DNA of 38,214 nt, taken from Xanthomonas populi. GTDB taxonomy: Bacteria > Pseudomonadota > Gammaproteobacteria > Xanthomonadales > Xanthomonadaceae. Below the pieces are notes generated by a model. That model had not been told where the DNA came from. It made no database searches and saw only the letters and a list, made by a program, of their open reading frames with translations. The translations under genes and the position numbers were made by a program. The DNA is taken from positions 1 to 38,214 of the forward strand of contig NZ_MDEJ01000027.1 of assembly GCF_002940065.1 (NCBI RefSeq), read 5' to 3'. This document shows positions 1 through 8,784 of the stretch, piece by piece (within the stretch, counting starts at the first letter, position 1; each line of letters starts with the position of its first letter).

Positions 1-79
1 GTTTTATCTGGCAACTTCATGTTTTCACAAAAGAAATCGGGTTCTGCGAGTCATTTTTACACGTATGTCGGCTGAACCC
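1..79. mobile_element. Low-GC foreign segment abutting flgK, probable insertion-sequence end
   Basis: The flgK reading frame loses all similarity to FlgK at about position 80, and bases 1-79 are visibly AT-richer than the flagellar DNA next to them. Read on the minus strand away from flgK, the segment starts GGGTTCAGCCGACA, which is plausible as an insertion-sequence inverted repeat, and about 60 bases further in a minus-strand ATG at 20 opens a frame that leaves the window. This is the layout of an IS end followed by a transposase start. The family cannot be named from 79 bases. An inversion breakpoint or an assembly junction would look similar. Confidence 0.5.
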
Positions 80-376
80 CGAATACAGGCTGTCCACGCG
101 GTTGGACAGCGAAGACAACTGCTGTAGGCGCGAGAGTTCGCCGCCGCTGTCGAGCAGGCGCGAGATGGCCAGCTGGTCGGCCACCCGGCCCACGTCGGTG
201 ATCTTGGCGCCATTGCCCACGAACGCGTAACCAATGTCGGTGGGCGTGCGCGTTGCAAATTCCACACGTTGGCGGCTGTAGCCTTCGGTATTGATGTTGG
301 CGACGTTATGGCTAACGGTCGACAACGCCCGTTGGAAGGCGATCAGCGCACTGGTCCCGGTGGACATGATGGACAT
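17..376 (-). pseudogene. flgK: flgK, truncated 5' fragment (flagellar hook-filament junction protein)
   Basis: FlgK (HAP1) is the first hook-filament junction protein and normally has several hundred residues. The N-terminus is typical: the rod/hook motif SHNVANINTEGYSRQ at about residues 22-36, then the start of the coiled-coil. Residues 1 to about 101 (ending VDSLYS) are FlgK-like. The last 18 residues (from GFSRHTCKND) come from the low-GC flanking segment and end at a TGA. The start ATG at 376 is preceded by GAGG at a usable distance and lies 11 bp after the flgJ stop, so it is the last visible gene of the flgG-flgK operon. The body and C-terminal D0 helix are missing, so this copy should be non-functional unless the rest is fused elsewhere. 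Confidence 0.85.
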
Positions 377-387
377 GGGCGTTTACC

Positions 388-1578
388 TCAACGACGAATG
401 GTGCCAAGCCCGGCGGGCTCGGCGGTGCTGGCATAGCGGTTGGACAGGTCGGCCGCCGCATTGCCGATGGCGGCCACCGCACGGTCGATGGTCGGACCGT
501 TGGCGATCGCCGCGATCTTGGCTGCGTAGCCTGGATCGGTGGCGTACCCAGCCTGTTGCAAGCCGCGTGCAAAACCCTTGATATCGGTGCCGGCCTGCAG
601 TGCGGGCTGGTAGCGCTTGTTGTTTTTCAGCAACCGCACGTAGTCGGCAAAGCTCTCTTCGGCCGAGCCGTAAGCACGGAAATCGGCGGTTTCGGTGGTT
701 TTGACGCCGTTGACGTATTCGTGGGTGCCGGTGGTGACCTTGTCGCCACTCCAGCCGGTGGCTTTGATGCCAAACAGGTTGTTGGAATCGCCGCCATTGC
801 CGATACCGCGACGGCCCCAGCCGGTTTCCAGCGCGGCCTGCGCGACCAACGCACGCGGATCCACGCCGAGTTCGCGCGCGGCTTTTTGCGCATGCGTCCA
901 GATCTTGGCGACGAAGCCTTCCGGGGTGCGCTCGCCCAGGCTGGCGACGGCGCTGCTGGCCGCGCTCGCGTTGACCGCGGCATTGGCATCGGCGGCATCG
1001 CTGACCGCCACGTCGCTCCAGCGATCGTTGGCCGACGGCCAGCTCAGTGCGGCCGCATCGTCGCCGCCGGACTCGCCGCCGCCGGTACGCCCGGCGATCA
1101 GATCCAGCACCTGGCTCATGCCGATACCGGTCAGGCCGCCTGCGCCAATTCCTGCGGCGGCGCCGATCGCTGTGCCGATGCTCGCACCGACGCTGGTTGC
1201 CGCGCCATCGCGGGAGGGCAGCGGCAACGAGGCGTCGCGCTTGCCGGCGACCAGGGCGTAGGCCTTGGCCGCATCGGCGGTGCTCAGCGAGGTGTTCAAC
1301 GCCGGGCCACCGGTGTCGCCAGTGAGCTGCTTGGAGATCATCGCCGACAGGCCCAGCCCCTTGCCCTCTGTCAATGCCTTGGCCATCTGCTGGTCGTACA
1401 TGTCGCGGAACATCTGGTTTTCACCCGGAAACATCGGGTCGCCGGAGCTCGCATCGCGCATGCTCTTGACCAGCATCTGCGCGAACTGTCCTTCGAGCTG
1501 ACGTGAGACCTTTTCGATCTTTGCGGGATCGGCCTTGGTGCTCGGGTTGAGATCAATGGGCGAGGCTGCGATACGCAT
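388..1578 (-). CDS. flgJ: FlgJ, rod-capping protein and peptidoglycan hydrolase
   Basis: FlgJ caps the growing flagellar rod in the periplasm and opens the murein layer for it. The 396-residue protein has both expected halves. Residues about 15-90 are the rod-binding domain (IEKVSRQLEGQFAQMLVKSM, then DMYDQQMAKAL). After an Ala/Gly-rich linker (about 100-215), residues 222-360 form a glucosaminidase/muramidase domain with the probable catalytic Glu251 in AALETGWG, then NNLFGIKA and a YxT-type end. The ATG at 1578 is preceded by a strong GAGGTGAT ribosome site that overlaps the end of flgI, whose stop codon ends one base away. The two genes are probably translationally coupled. The linker is rather long, but both domains look intact. 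Confidence 0.96.
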   Translation of the reverse strand: MRIAASPIDLNPSTKADPAKIEKVSRQLEGQFAQMLVKSMRDASSGDPMFPGENQMFRDMYDQQMAKALTEGKGLGLSAMISKQLTGDTGGPALNTSLSTADAAKAYALVAGKRDASLPLPSRDGAATSVGASIGTAIGAAAGIGAGGLTGIGMSQVLDLIAGRTGGGESGGDDAAALSWPSANDRWSDVAVSDAADANAAVNASAASSAVASLGERTPEGFVAKIWTHAQKAARELGVDPRALVAQAALETGWGRRGIGNGGDSNNLFGIKATGWSGDKVTTGTHEYVNGVKTTETADFRAYGSAEESFADYVRLLKNNKRYQPALQAGTDIKGFARGLQQAGYATDPGYAAKIAAIANGPTIDRAVAAIGNAAADLSNRYASTAEPAGLGTIRR

Positions 1579-1579
1579 G

Positions 1580-3401
<1,822 letters not shown>

Positions 3402-3439
3402 GGCGTGGATTCCTGGCAGGGCAGCGACCGGCGAGCCGA

Positions 3440-4225
3440 TCAGACGTTGTTGTTCAAGTAACCGAGCATCGCGTCGGTGGTGGAGATCGCCTTGGCATTC
3501 ATTTCGTAGGCGCGCTGCGTCTCGATCATGCTCACCAGCTCTTCCACCGTATTGACGTTGCTGCCTTCCAAGGCGCCCTGCACGGTGGTGCCCAGGCCAT
3601 TGAGGCCAGGGGTGCCGTTCTGCGCGGGGCCGGAGGCGGTGGTTTCGACAAACAGGTTCTCGCCCTTGGACTGCAGGCCCGAGGGATTGATGAAGTCGGT
3701 CAGCGTCAACGCGCCGATTCCCTGCGCGGCGGCTTGGCCGGCCAGCGTCACGCTGATGGTGCCGTCGTTGCCGATGGTCAGCGACTGCGCGCCTTCAGGC
3801 ACCTGGATGCCGGGCTGCAGCGGGTAGCCGCTGTTGGTGACCACTTCGCCCTGCGCATTGATCTGAAAGGTGCCGTCGCGGGTGTAGGCGGAGGTGCCGT
3901 CGGGCATCTGCACTTCGAAGAAACCGCGGCCGTTGACCATCACGTCGAGCGCGCGGCCGGTCTGTTGCTGGCTGCCCTGGTCGAATCCCTTGAAGGTGGA
4001 GACCACCCGCACACCGGTACCCAGTTGCAGGCCCGTCGGCAGCTGCGTCTGTGCGGAGGTGGATCCGCCCGGCGCGCGCACCTGTTGATACAACAGGTCC
4101 TCAAACGCCGCACGGTCGCGCTTGAAGCCGGTGGTGTTGGTATTGGCCAGGTTGTTGGAAATGACCGACATGCGCGTCTGCTGCGCATCCAGTCCGGTTT
4201 TGGCGACCCACAAAGCCTGATTCAT
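3440..4225 (-). CDS. flgG: FlgG, distal rod protein
   Basis: FlgG is the main structural protein of the distal rod. The 261 residues match the usual family length of about 260. The N-terminal rod motif SNNLANTNTTGFKRDRAAFE lies at about residues 23-42, YTRDGTF marks the central fold, and the C-terminal D0 helix VEELVSMIETQRAYEMNAK is complete. The frame stays open 36 codons further upstream, but ATG 4225 is chosen because it starts MNQALWVAKTGLDAQQ, the conserved FlgG N-terminus, and has GAGGA about 10 bases before it. A sigma-54 promoter 54-69 bp upstream makes flgG the first gene of a separate operon rather than a downstream cistron of flgBCDEF. Confidence 0.97.
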   Translation of the reverse strand: MNQALWVAKTGLDAQQTRMSVISNNLANTNTTGFKRDRAAFEDLLYQQVRAPGGSTSAQTQLPTGLQLGTGVRVVSTFKGFDQGSQQQTGRALDVMVNGRGFFEVQMPDGTSAYTRDGTFQINAQGEVVTNSGYPLQPGIQVPEGAQSLTIGNDGTISVTLAGQAAAQGIGALTLTDFINPSGLQSKGENLFVETTASGPAQNGTPGLNGLGTTVQGALEGSNVNTVEELVSMIETQRAYEMNAKAISTTDAMLGYLNNNV

Positions 4226-4277
4226 GACCCGATTCCTCGTAAGGCCCGTGGATGTGATCCGGGCACGGCTGGGTATA

Positions 4278-4294
4278 TGCATGTGCTGTGCCAA
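4278..4294 (-). promoter_or_regulatory. Sigma-54 (RpoN) promoter of flgGHIJK
   Basis: Reading the minus strand, TTGGCACAGCACATGCA gives TGGCAC at -24 and ATGC at -12, with exactly 10 bases between the invariant GG (4291-4292) and GC (4279-4280). The predicted start near 4267 gives a leader of about 42 nt to flgG. Basis: -24/-12 consensus match plus position. A FleQ-type activator would be expected to drive it; no activator site was assigned. Confidence 0.8.
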
Positions 4295-4547
4295 AACCCG
4301 CGCCGGATTTTTGCCGGCGATGCGCTGGATCACGCAGAGCAGGTGCGCGGCGGCCTGCGCAGGGCAGGGCTGGCGGCGGCTAGGCGCAAGCGTTGGAAAC
4401 CTGCGTGGTAGATCAGGCGCGGTAGATCGGTTGCCGGTCAGCGATGTGTTCGACGACGTGTGAACCTGTGGCGCTGCGTGCGGAAGGGCTCTTAGAATTT
4501 GCCGGCTGGCATGGCGACGCAGTCAAAAGCCTGGTTGGTCGAGCGCG

Positions 4548-4648
4548 CGGTGCCCTCACCGCTCGCAGGACACGCCGTGAATCCGTCCTTGGAGGCTCGG
4601 TGGCGGCATTCGTGCCGCCACACGGTCCCGCAAGCGGCAAGGACACCG
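4548..4648. repeat. Palindromic interspersed repeat, copy A
   Basis: A 101-bp imperfect palindrome. The outer 24-base arms (4548-4571 and 4625-4648) match in 19 of 24 positions, and most mismatches would still pair as G-U in RNA. In the middle, TGGCGGCA and TGCCGCCA (4601-4620) form a perfect 8-bp stem closed by TTCG, an extra-stable tetraloop. Closely related to copy C at 19600-19700 in the same orientation, and related in its arms to copy B. No transposase is associated. It resembles widespread xanthomonad REP/MITE-like intergenic elements. Confidence 0.8.
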
Positions 4649-4709
4649 CACCAGAGAGTTAGTTGGTTGCCTTGTTGAAAACATGCACACCGACTAGCTC
4701 GACGGGTCC

Positions 4710-4807
4710 TTGCCCGCCCACCGTCGCGGGACCTTATGCGGCATGGATGCCGCATAAGAGCGTACAAGGACGTACTTGCAGCGTGTCCCGCGATGGTGGG
4801 CAGTCAA
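4710..4807. repeat. Palindromic interspersed repeat, copy B (divergent)
   Basis: A 98-bp palindrome 61 bp from copy A. Outer 23-base arms (4710-4732, 4785-4807) are near-perfect inverted copies built around CCCACC and GGTGGG cores flanked by GTCGCGGGAC and GTCCCGCGA. The centre holds a perfect 11-bp inverted repeat, TTATGCGGCAT / ATGCCGCATAA (4734-4757). The overall plan equals copy A, but the spacer is different, so this is a second subfamily. Confidence 0.75.
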
Positions 4808-4864
4808 TGGCCCTGCAGCACCCAGTTGGCCGACTAGCGGCGGCGCAGTATTTTTGAGCCGCGT

Positions 4865-5620
4865 TTAGCCGTTCAGACGCAGCATCGAATTGGCCGATTG
4901 AGCGTTGTCGTCGCCGTTCTTGATGATCTTGACCTGCATTTCGAACTGACGCTGCAGCTGGATCATTTCCACCAGCGCGCCGGCGGCGTCCACGTTGCTG
5001 CCTTCCAGCATGCCGCTGTTGATGGTCTTGCCGGTGGCCACCGCAAATGCCTGCGCCGGGTCGGTGATGGTATTGCGCATCAGCCCGTCCGCGCGCCGCG
5101 TCAAACGGTCGGCGGGGGCATCGACCACCTTCATCTTGCCGACGATAGCCATCGTTTGCGGGCCTTCGCCCTGCGGAATGATCGAAATGTTGCCGTCGCT
5201 GCCGATTTCCATCGCCTGGTGCGGCGGAATCGTCATCGGCGCACCGCCTTCATCCAGCACCGCATGGCCGTTGGCGGTGACCAGCTGGCCATTGGCGGTG
5301 AGCGCCAATTCGCCGTTTCGGGTGTAGGCCTCGCTGCCGTCGGGCGACTGCACGGCCAGCCAGCGGTCCTGTTGCAGCGACACGTCCAGCGGGTTTCCGG
5401 TCACCTGTTGATGGCCCTGGCTGCGATCAAAGCCCTGGTCCACATGCAGCGCATCGATCCGCGACGGATAGCCCTTGCCCTGAATCTTGAACGCCTCGGT
5501 GTTGGCCAACGCGGCCTTGAAACCCACCGTGTCGACGTTGGCGAGATTGTGCGACACGGTGCCCTGCGCCTGCAGGGAGGCGCGGGCGCCGGTCATCGCA
5601 ACGTAGAGAGCTTTGTCCAT
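4865..5620 (-). CDS. flgF: FlgF, proximal rod protein
   Basis: FlgF is one of the proximal rod proteins of the basal body. The 251 residues match the family length. The N-terminus MDKALYVAMTGARASLQAQG is followed by the rod motif SHNLANVDTVGFK (about residues 23-35), YTRNGELALTANGQLV near 99-114, and the C-terminal D0 helix LVEMIQLQRQFEMQVK (about 216-231). The frame is open for another 233 codons upstream, but that part overlaps flgE in another frame. ATG 5620 is preferred for the conserved FlgF start and for GGAG 8-11 bases before it. It is the last gene of flgBCDEF, separated from flgE by a 116-bp hairpin-rich spacer that may reduce read-through. Confidence 0.96.
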   Translation of the reverse strand: MDKALYVAMTGARASLQAQGTVSHNLANVDTVGFKAALANTEAFKIQGKGYPSRIDALHVDQGFDRSQGHQQVTGNPLDVSLQQDRWLAVQSPDGSEAYTRNGELALTANGQLVTANGHAVLDEGGAPMTIPPHQAMEIGSDGNISIIPQGEGPQTMAIVGKMKVVDAPADRLTRRADGLMRNTITDPAQAFAVATGKTINSGMLEGSNVDAAGALVEMIQLQRQFEMQVKIIKNGDDNAQSANSMLRLNG

Positions 5621-5642
5621 GGGAAACTCCGAAAGGCCGTGA

Positions 5643-5733
5643 CCAGGAACCAGGAACCAGGGACCCGGAAGAGCAAGAGCGACGGCGAATCGGCTTTTGC
5701 TTTTCCGGGTCCCCGGTCCCCGCGTCCCGAGAG
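5643..5733. repeat. Hairpin repeat element in the flgE-flgF spacer
   Basis: Left arm 5660-5680 and right arm 5693-5713 pair in 19 of 21 positions around a 12-base loop; both mismatches become G-U pairs in RNA. One side carries short direct repeats (unit ACCAGGA), the other CCCCGGT/CCCCGCG runs. The element fills nearly the whole spacer between the flgE stop and flgF start. It does not end in a T-run, so it is a repeat or processing/attenuation element rather than a classical terminator. Confidence 0.7.
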
Positions 5734-5736
5734 TCA

Positions 5737-6960
5737 TCAACGAATATTGATGATCGTCTGAGTGACCTGGTCCTGGGTCGAGATCATCTGTGAGTTGGCC
5801 TGGAAGTTGCGCTGGGCCACGATCATTTTCACCAGCTGCTCGGTCAGATCCACCGTGGAGGCTTCCAGCGAGCCAGATTCGATCTGGCCCAGGTCCGAGG
5901 TGTCCGGCGCGCCGATGCGGGCGGCGCCGGAGGTGTAGCTTTCGGCCCACATGTTGTTGCCCTGCGACTGCAGACCCTGCGGGTTGACGAAGCTGCTCAG
6001 CGCGACCTGGCCCAGCGCCTTGTCGGCACCGTTGGAATAGCGCGCGAACACCACGCCGCTGGTGTCGATGCTGATTTCGTTGAGCTTGCCGCTGGCGTAA
6101 CCGTCCTGGCGGGTGTCGCGCAGCGCGAAGGCTTCGCCGTACTGTGTCGAGCCGCTGACGTTGAGCTGCATGTTGAGCACGCCGGCGCCGGTGCTCGGGG
6201 TGAACGGGTCCATCGCGATGATGCCGTTGGCCGGGGTGGTCAACGCACCGGTGTCGGAGAACTGCAGCGCGGTGGGGGCACCGACGGCGGCGCCGTCCAC
6301 GTAGTTGTGCACCTGCCATTCGTTCGGGTTGGCGGTCTTGACGAAGTAGGAGGTCTGCACGTGGCTGACGCCCAGCGAATCGTAGACGTTGATGCCGCCG
6401 GTGGAATGGCTATAGGTCTTGTCGTCGGCCGGGTTGAACGGGGTCACCGTCGGCGCGGTGGCGTTGCCGGGCAGGGTGAAGGCTAGGTTGACCGTGGAGG
6501 TCGACTTGGGCGGGCTGTCGGTGGTCAGCAACTGCAGGTCCGACAGGCGGCCGACGTCGAAGCCATTGCCGCTGGGATTGGGCGCGAATACCTGCAGGCG
6601 TGCGCCCTGCGGGTTGATCACATACCCGTTGGCATCGGTCTGAAAGTTGCCGGCGCGGGTGTACATCTTGGCGCCGTTGGAGGACACGGCGAAGAAGCCT
6701 TCGCCTGAGATCGCCAGATCCAGGCTGCGCCCGGTTGGGTCGATATTGCCCTGCGAAAACTGCTGCGCCACATTGCTGACGCGCACGCCCGAACCCACCG
6801 CATTGCGCGACAGACCGTAGCTGGTGCTCTGGAACATGTCGGCAAACTCTGCGCGCGATTCCTTGAAACCGGTCGTGTTGACGTTGGCGATGTTGTTGGA
6901 CGTCACGTTCAGATCGGCATTGGCTGCGTTGATGCCGGACAACGAGGTATTGAAAGCCAT
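5737..6960 (-). CDS. flgE: FlgE, flagellar hook protein
   Basis: FlgE polymerises into the hook outside the cell. The 407-residue protein has the standard N-terminal D0/D1 segment MAFNTSLSGINAANADLNVT with SNNIANVNTTGFKESRAEF (about residues 21-39), a central variable hook domain (about 145-280), and the C-terminal SGSLEASTVDLTEQLVKMIVAQRNFQANSQMI helix ending in IINIR. Length is in the normal range. AAGGA about 10 bases before ATG 6960 supports the start. It lies 31 bp after flgD and upstream of flgF in the sigma-54 operon. No lesion is seen. Export is by the flagellar type III apparatus, so no signal peptide is expected. Confidence 0.97.
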   Translation of the reverse strand: MAFNTSLSGINAANADLNVTSNNIANVNTTGFKESRAEFADMFQSTSYGLSRNAVGSGVRVSNVAQQFSQGNIDPTGRSLDLAISGEGFFAVSSNGAKMYTRAGNFQTDANGYVINPQGARLQVFAPNPSGNGFDVGRLSDLQLLTTDSPPKSTSTVNLAFTLPGNATAPTVTPFNPADDKTYSHSTGGINVYDSLGVSHVQTSYFVKTANPNEWQVHNYVDGAAVGAPTALQFSDTGALTTPANGIIAMDPFTPSTGAGVLNMQLNVSGSTQYGEAFALRDTRQDGYASGKLNEISIDTSGVVFARYSNGADKALGQVALSSFVNPQGLQSQGNNMWAESYTSGAARIGAPDTSDLGQIESGSLEASTVDLTEQLVKMIVAQRNFQANSQMISTQDQVTQTIINIR

Positions 6961-6991
6961 GGATGAGTTCCTTTAAGTGTCGATTGCCAGC

Positions 6992-7663
6992 TCAGCTGAC
7001 GCGGAGCACGTTGGCGAGCGGGGAGGTGCCTAGCCCCGTCAGGTTGAGATACAGGCCGTCCGTGCCGATCGTGACGCTGTCCACCGGTGCGTCGACGTAA
7101 GTGGACAATTTGCTCTTGGACCCGGCGGTGTCGGTCTGGGTGGCGGTCACGCCGTACTTGCCGGCTGCCATGCGGTTGCCGTTGGCATCGGTGCCGTCCC
7201 AGGCGAACGACACTTCACCGGCGGCGCTGGCCGGCACGCTGAGCTGTTTGACGAAGGTGCCGTTGGCGTCGGTGATTTCGAAGTTGACCGTACCGGCCGC
7301 CGTCGCGGCGACCACGCCATTGGCCGAGTTGGTGGCATTGATGGCCACCTGCGCAGACGGCACCAACACGTTGTGCCCGACCAGCGAAGCGCCCTTCAGC
7401 ACCTGGTCGCTGTTCATCGAGTCGGTGAAGTTGCCGACCTTGGTATTGAGGTCGCCAATGCCCTGCACGGTGGAGAACTGCGCCAACTGGCCCAGAAAGG
7501 CGCTGTTTTCCATCGGTTTGAGCGGGTCCTGGTTCTGCAGCTGCTCGGTCATCAACTTGAGAAAGTCGGCCTGGCCGAGCGATTCCTCTTTTTTCTTGGT
7601 CGAGGCGGCGCTGGTGGTGCTTAGCCCAAGGCTGGTGTAAAGGTCACTGCCGATCGTGCTCAT
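6992..7663 (-). CDS. flgD: FlgD, hook-capping scaffold protein
   Basis: FlgD caps the growing hook and lets FlgE subunits assemble. The 223 residues contain the conserved N-terminal signature QADFLKLMTEQLQNQDPLKP MENSAFLGQLAQFSTVQGI (about residues 31-69), then a central FlgD Ig-like fold with FAWDGTDANGNRMAAGKYGVTA (about 149-170) inside a Tudor-like domain. The C-terminus (NLTGLGTSPLANVLRVS) is typical. It sits between flgC (38 bp upstream) and flgE in the flgBCDEF operon. It appears intact. Confidence 0.96.
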   Translation of the reverse strand: MSTIGSDLYTSLGLSTTSAASTKKKEESLGQADFLKLMTEQLQNQDPLKPMENSAFLGQLAQFSTVQGIGDLNTKVGNFTDSMNSDQVLKGASLVGHNVLVPSAQVAINATNSANGVVAATAAGTVNFEITDANGTFVKQLSVPASAAGEVSFAWDGTDANGNRMAAGKYGVTATQTDTAGSKSKLSTYVDAPVDSVTIGTDGLYLNLTGLGTSPLANVLRVS

Positions 7664-7701
7664 CTGGAATGGTCCGTAAGGTAAAGGTCAGCTAGGAAGG
7701 G

Positions 7702-8109
7702 TCAGCGACCCATCTTGATAGTCGCGAGTGCCAGTTCTTTGGCGGTATTGAGCATTTCCACGCCGGCCTGGTAGTTACGCGAGGCCGAGATCATGTTGAC
7801 CATCTGCGCCACCGGGTCCACGTCGGGCGAAAACACATAGCCATCGGCATCGGCCAGCGGATGGCCGGGCTCGTAGCGACGGATCGGCGGCGCGTTGGTG
7901 GTGGTGATCTCCTTGACGTTCACCGAGGTCAGGCTGGGATCCTGGCGGCTTTGCTGGGCCTGGAAGATCGGCTCGATCGGCTTGTAGGTCGCCTCGGCCG
8001 AGCCAGCGACAGAGTCCGCATTGGCCAGGTTGGAGGCGATGGTGCTCAGGCGCACCGACTGCGCATGCAGCGCAGAGCCGGCCACATCGAAGATGGGAAG
8101 ATTGCTCAT
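7702..8109 (-). CDS. flgC: FlgC, proximal rod protein (in frame with flgB, no intervening stop)
   Basis: FlgC is a proximal rod protein. From the internal ATG 8109 the product is 135 residues, the usual FlgC length, starting MSNLPIFDVAGSALHAQSVR with the rod motif ASNLANADSVAGS near residues 25-37 and ending in the D0 helix VNMISASRNYQAGVEMLNTAKELALATIKMGR. The remarkable point is that the flgB frame runs straight into it without a stop, so ribosomes that begin at flgB would make a fused product. The sequence just before the ATG (CCAAGAAGTC) has only a poor ribosome site, so independent initiation may be weak. Confidence 0.93.
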   Translation of the reverse strand: MSNLPIFDVAGSALHAQSVRLSTIASNLANADSVAGSAEATYKPIEPIFQAQQSRQDPSLTSVNVKEITTTNAPPIRRYEPGHPLADADGYVFSPDVDPVAQMVNMISASRNYQAGVEMLNTAKELALATIKMGR

Positions 8110-8514
8110 GACTTCTTGGCCCGTGATCGCGGTGAGCATCGAGCGCACCTTGGATTCGAGGAAGCTCAGCGAGGCGCGGTATTCCAGCGCGGCGCGGCCG
8201 TAGGCAGCACGTTCGGCGTCGGGATCGACGGTATTGCCGTCCAGGCTGGGCTGATCGGATTCGCGCGTGATCTGGAACGGGTTGAGCCCGCCGCTGCTGC
8301 CGATTTCGTAATGCTTGGCGTCAGTGGTCTGCATCAGGCTGCCGTCGCGCACGCCTTCGGCGGATTTCAGTGCGGCCTCGAAGTCCATGTCCTTGGCCTT
8401 GTAGCCAGGGGTGTCCACATTGCTCAGATTGCTGGCAATGAGCTTCATGCGCTGCTCGCGCAGCGGCAGAGCATCGCCGTGGACGCCTAGGAAGGACGAG
8501 ATGGAGTTGGACAC
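8110..8514 (-). CDS. flgB: FlgB, proximal rod protein, stop codon absent (reads into flgC)
   Basis: FlgB is the rod subunit nearest the MS ring. The start is GTG 8514, giving MSNSISSFLGVHGDALPLRE, with GGGAG 7-11 bases upstream. The motif IASNLSNVDTPGYKAKDMDF (about residues 26-45) and the C-terminal helix LSFLESKVRSMLTAITGQ are normal. After GQ, where FlgB proteins are expected to end, the frame continues E-V-M-S-N into FlgC, giving a predicted 270-residue FlgB-FlgC fusion ending at 7702. The coordinates here cover only the FlgB part. An open frame also extends upstream of the GTG, but that part lies across the sigma-54 promoter and is not expected to be translated. Confidence 0.93.
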
Positions 8515-8546
8515 GGTGCTCTCCCGCGAAGTGTTACCAGGGAGAA

Positions 8547-8563
8547 AGCAATGTTTGTGCCAA
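8547..8563 (-). promoter_or_regulatory. Sigma-54 (RpoN) promoter of flgBCDEF
   Basis: On the minus strand, TTGGCACAAACATTGCT matches TGGCAC-N5-TTGC exactly, with 10 bases between GG (8560-8561) and GC (8548-8549). The predicted transcription start near 8536 leaves a leader of about 22 nt before the flgB GTG. The rest of the cheV-flgB gap (8515-8784) shows no gene. Confidence 0.9.
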
Positions 8564-8784
8564 TCGAGGTGGTACGGGCCGCAGAACGCGGAGAATGATC
8601 GGCGCTGCGACGAACGGCAGCTGGCCGTCCGTGAAACGCGGCGGACCTGTGTCCGTGACGAACTTGGTTCAATTCGAAAGCGCGTCGACGCACCGACCCA
8701 ATTTTTATGCCGCAGCGCCCTTTGCAGCCGGGCGCAGCGTCTTGTTGCTGTCATCGGCTCCGATCCGGCAGCCGATCAGCCTCA

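Larger units (their letters stand above)
4226..4864. other. 639-bp gene-free gap between flgF and flgG
   Basis: The gap holds, from flgG outward: the flgG leader and sigma-54 promoter (to 4294), about 250 bp with nothing recognised, palindromic repeat A (4548-4648), 61 bp of spacer, and palindromic repeat B (4710-4807), ending 57 bp short of the flgF stop. No convincing coding sequence is present; short open frames here are the repeat itself read as protein. The repeats may also terminate the flgBCDEF transcript, since no T-rich intrinsic terminator is visible after flgF. Confidence 0.7.

Noticed and set aside
4492-4767. A possible small protein in the flgF-flgG gap
   Set aside because: It is the palindromic repeat read as protein; an equivalent frame appears at repeat copy C.
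5693-5706. Sigma-54-like GG-N10-GC arrangement upstream of flgF
   Set aside because: It lacks the TGGCAC context and is simply one arm of the hairpin element.
4865-6319. A longer FlgF of 484 residues
   Set aside because: The extra N-terminal part overlaps flgE in another frame and has no similarity; the conserved FlgF start with a ribosome site is at 5620.
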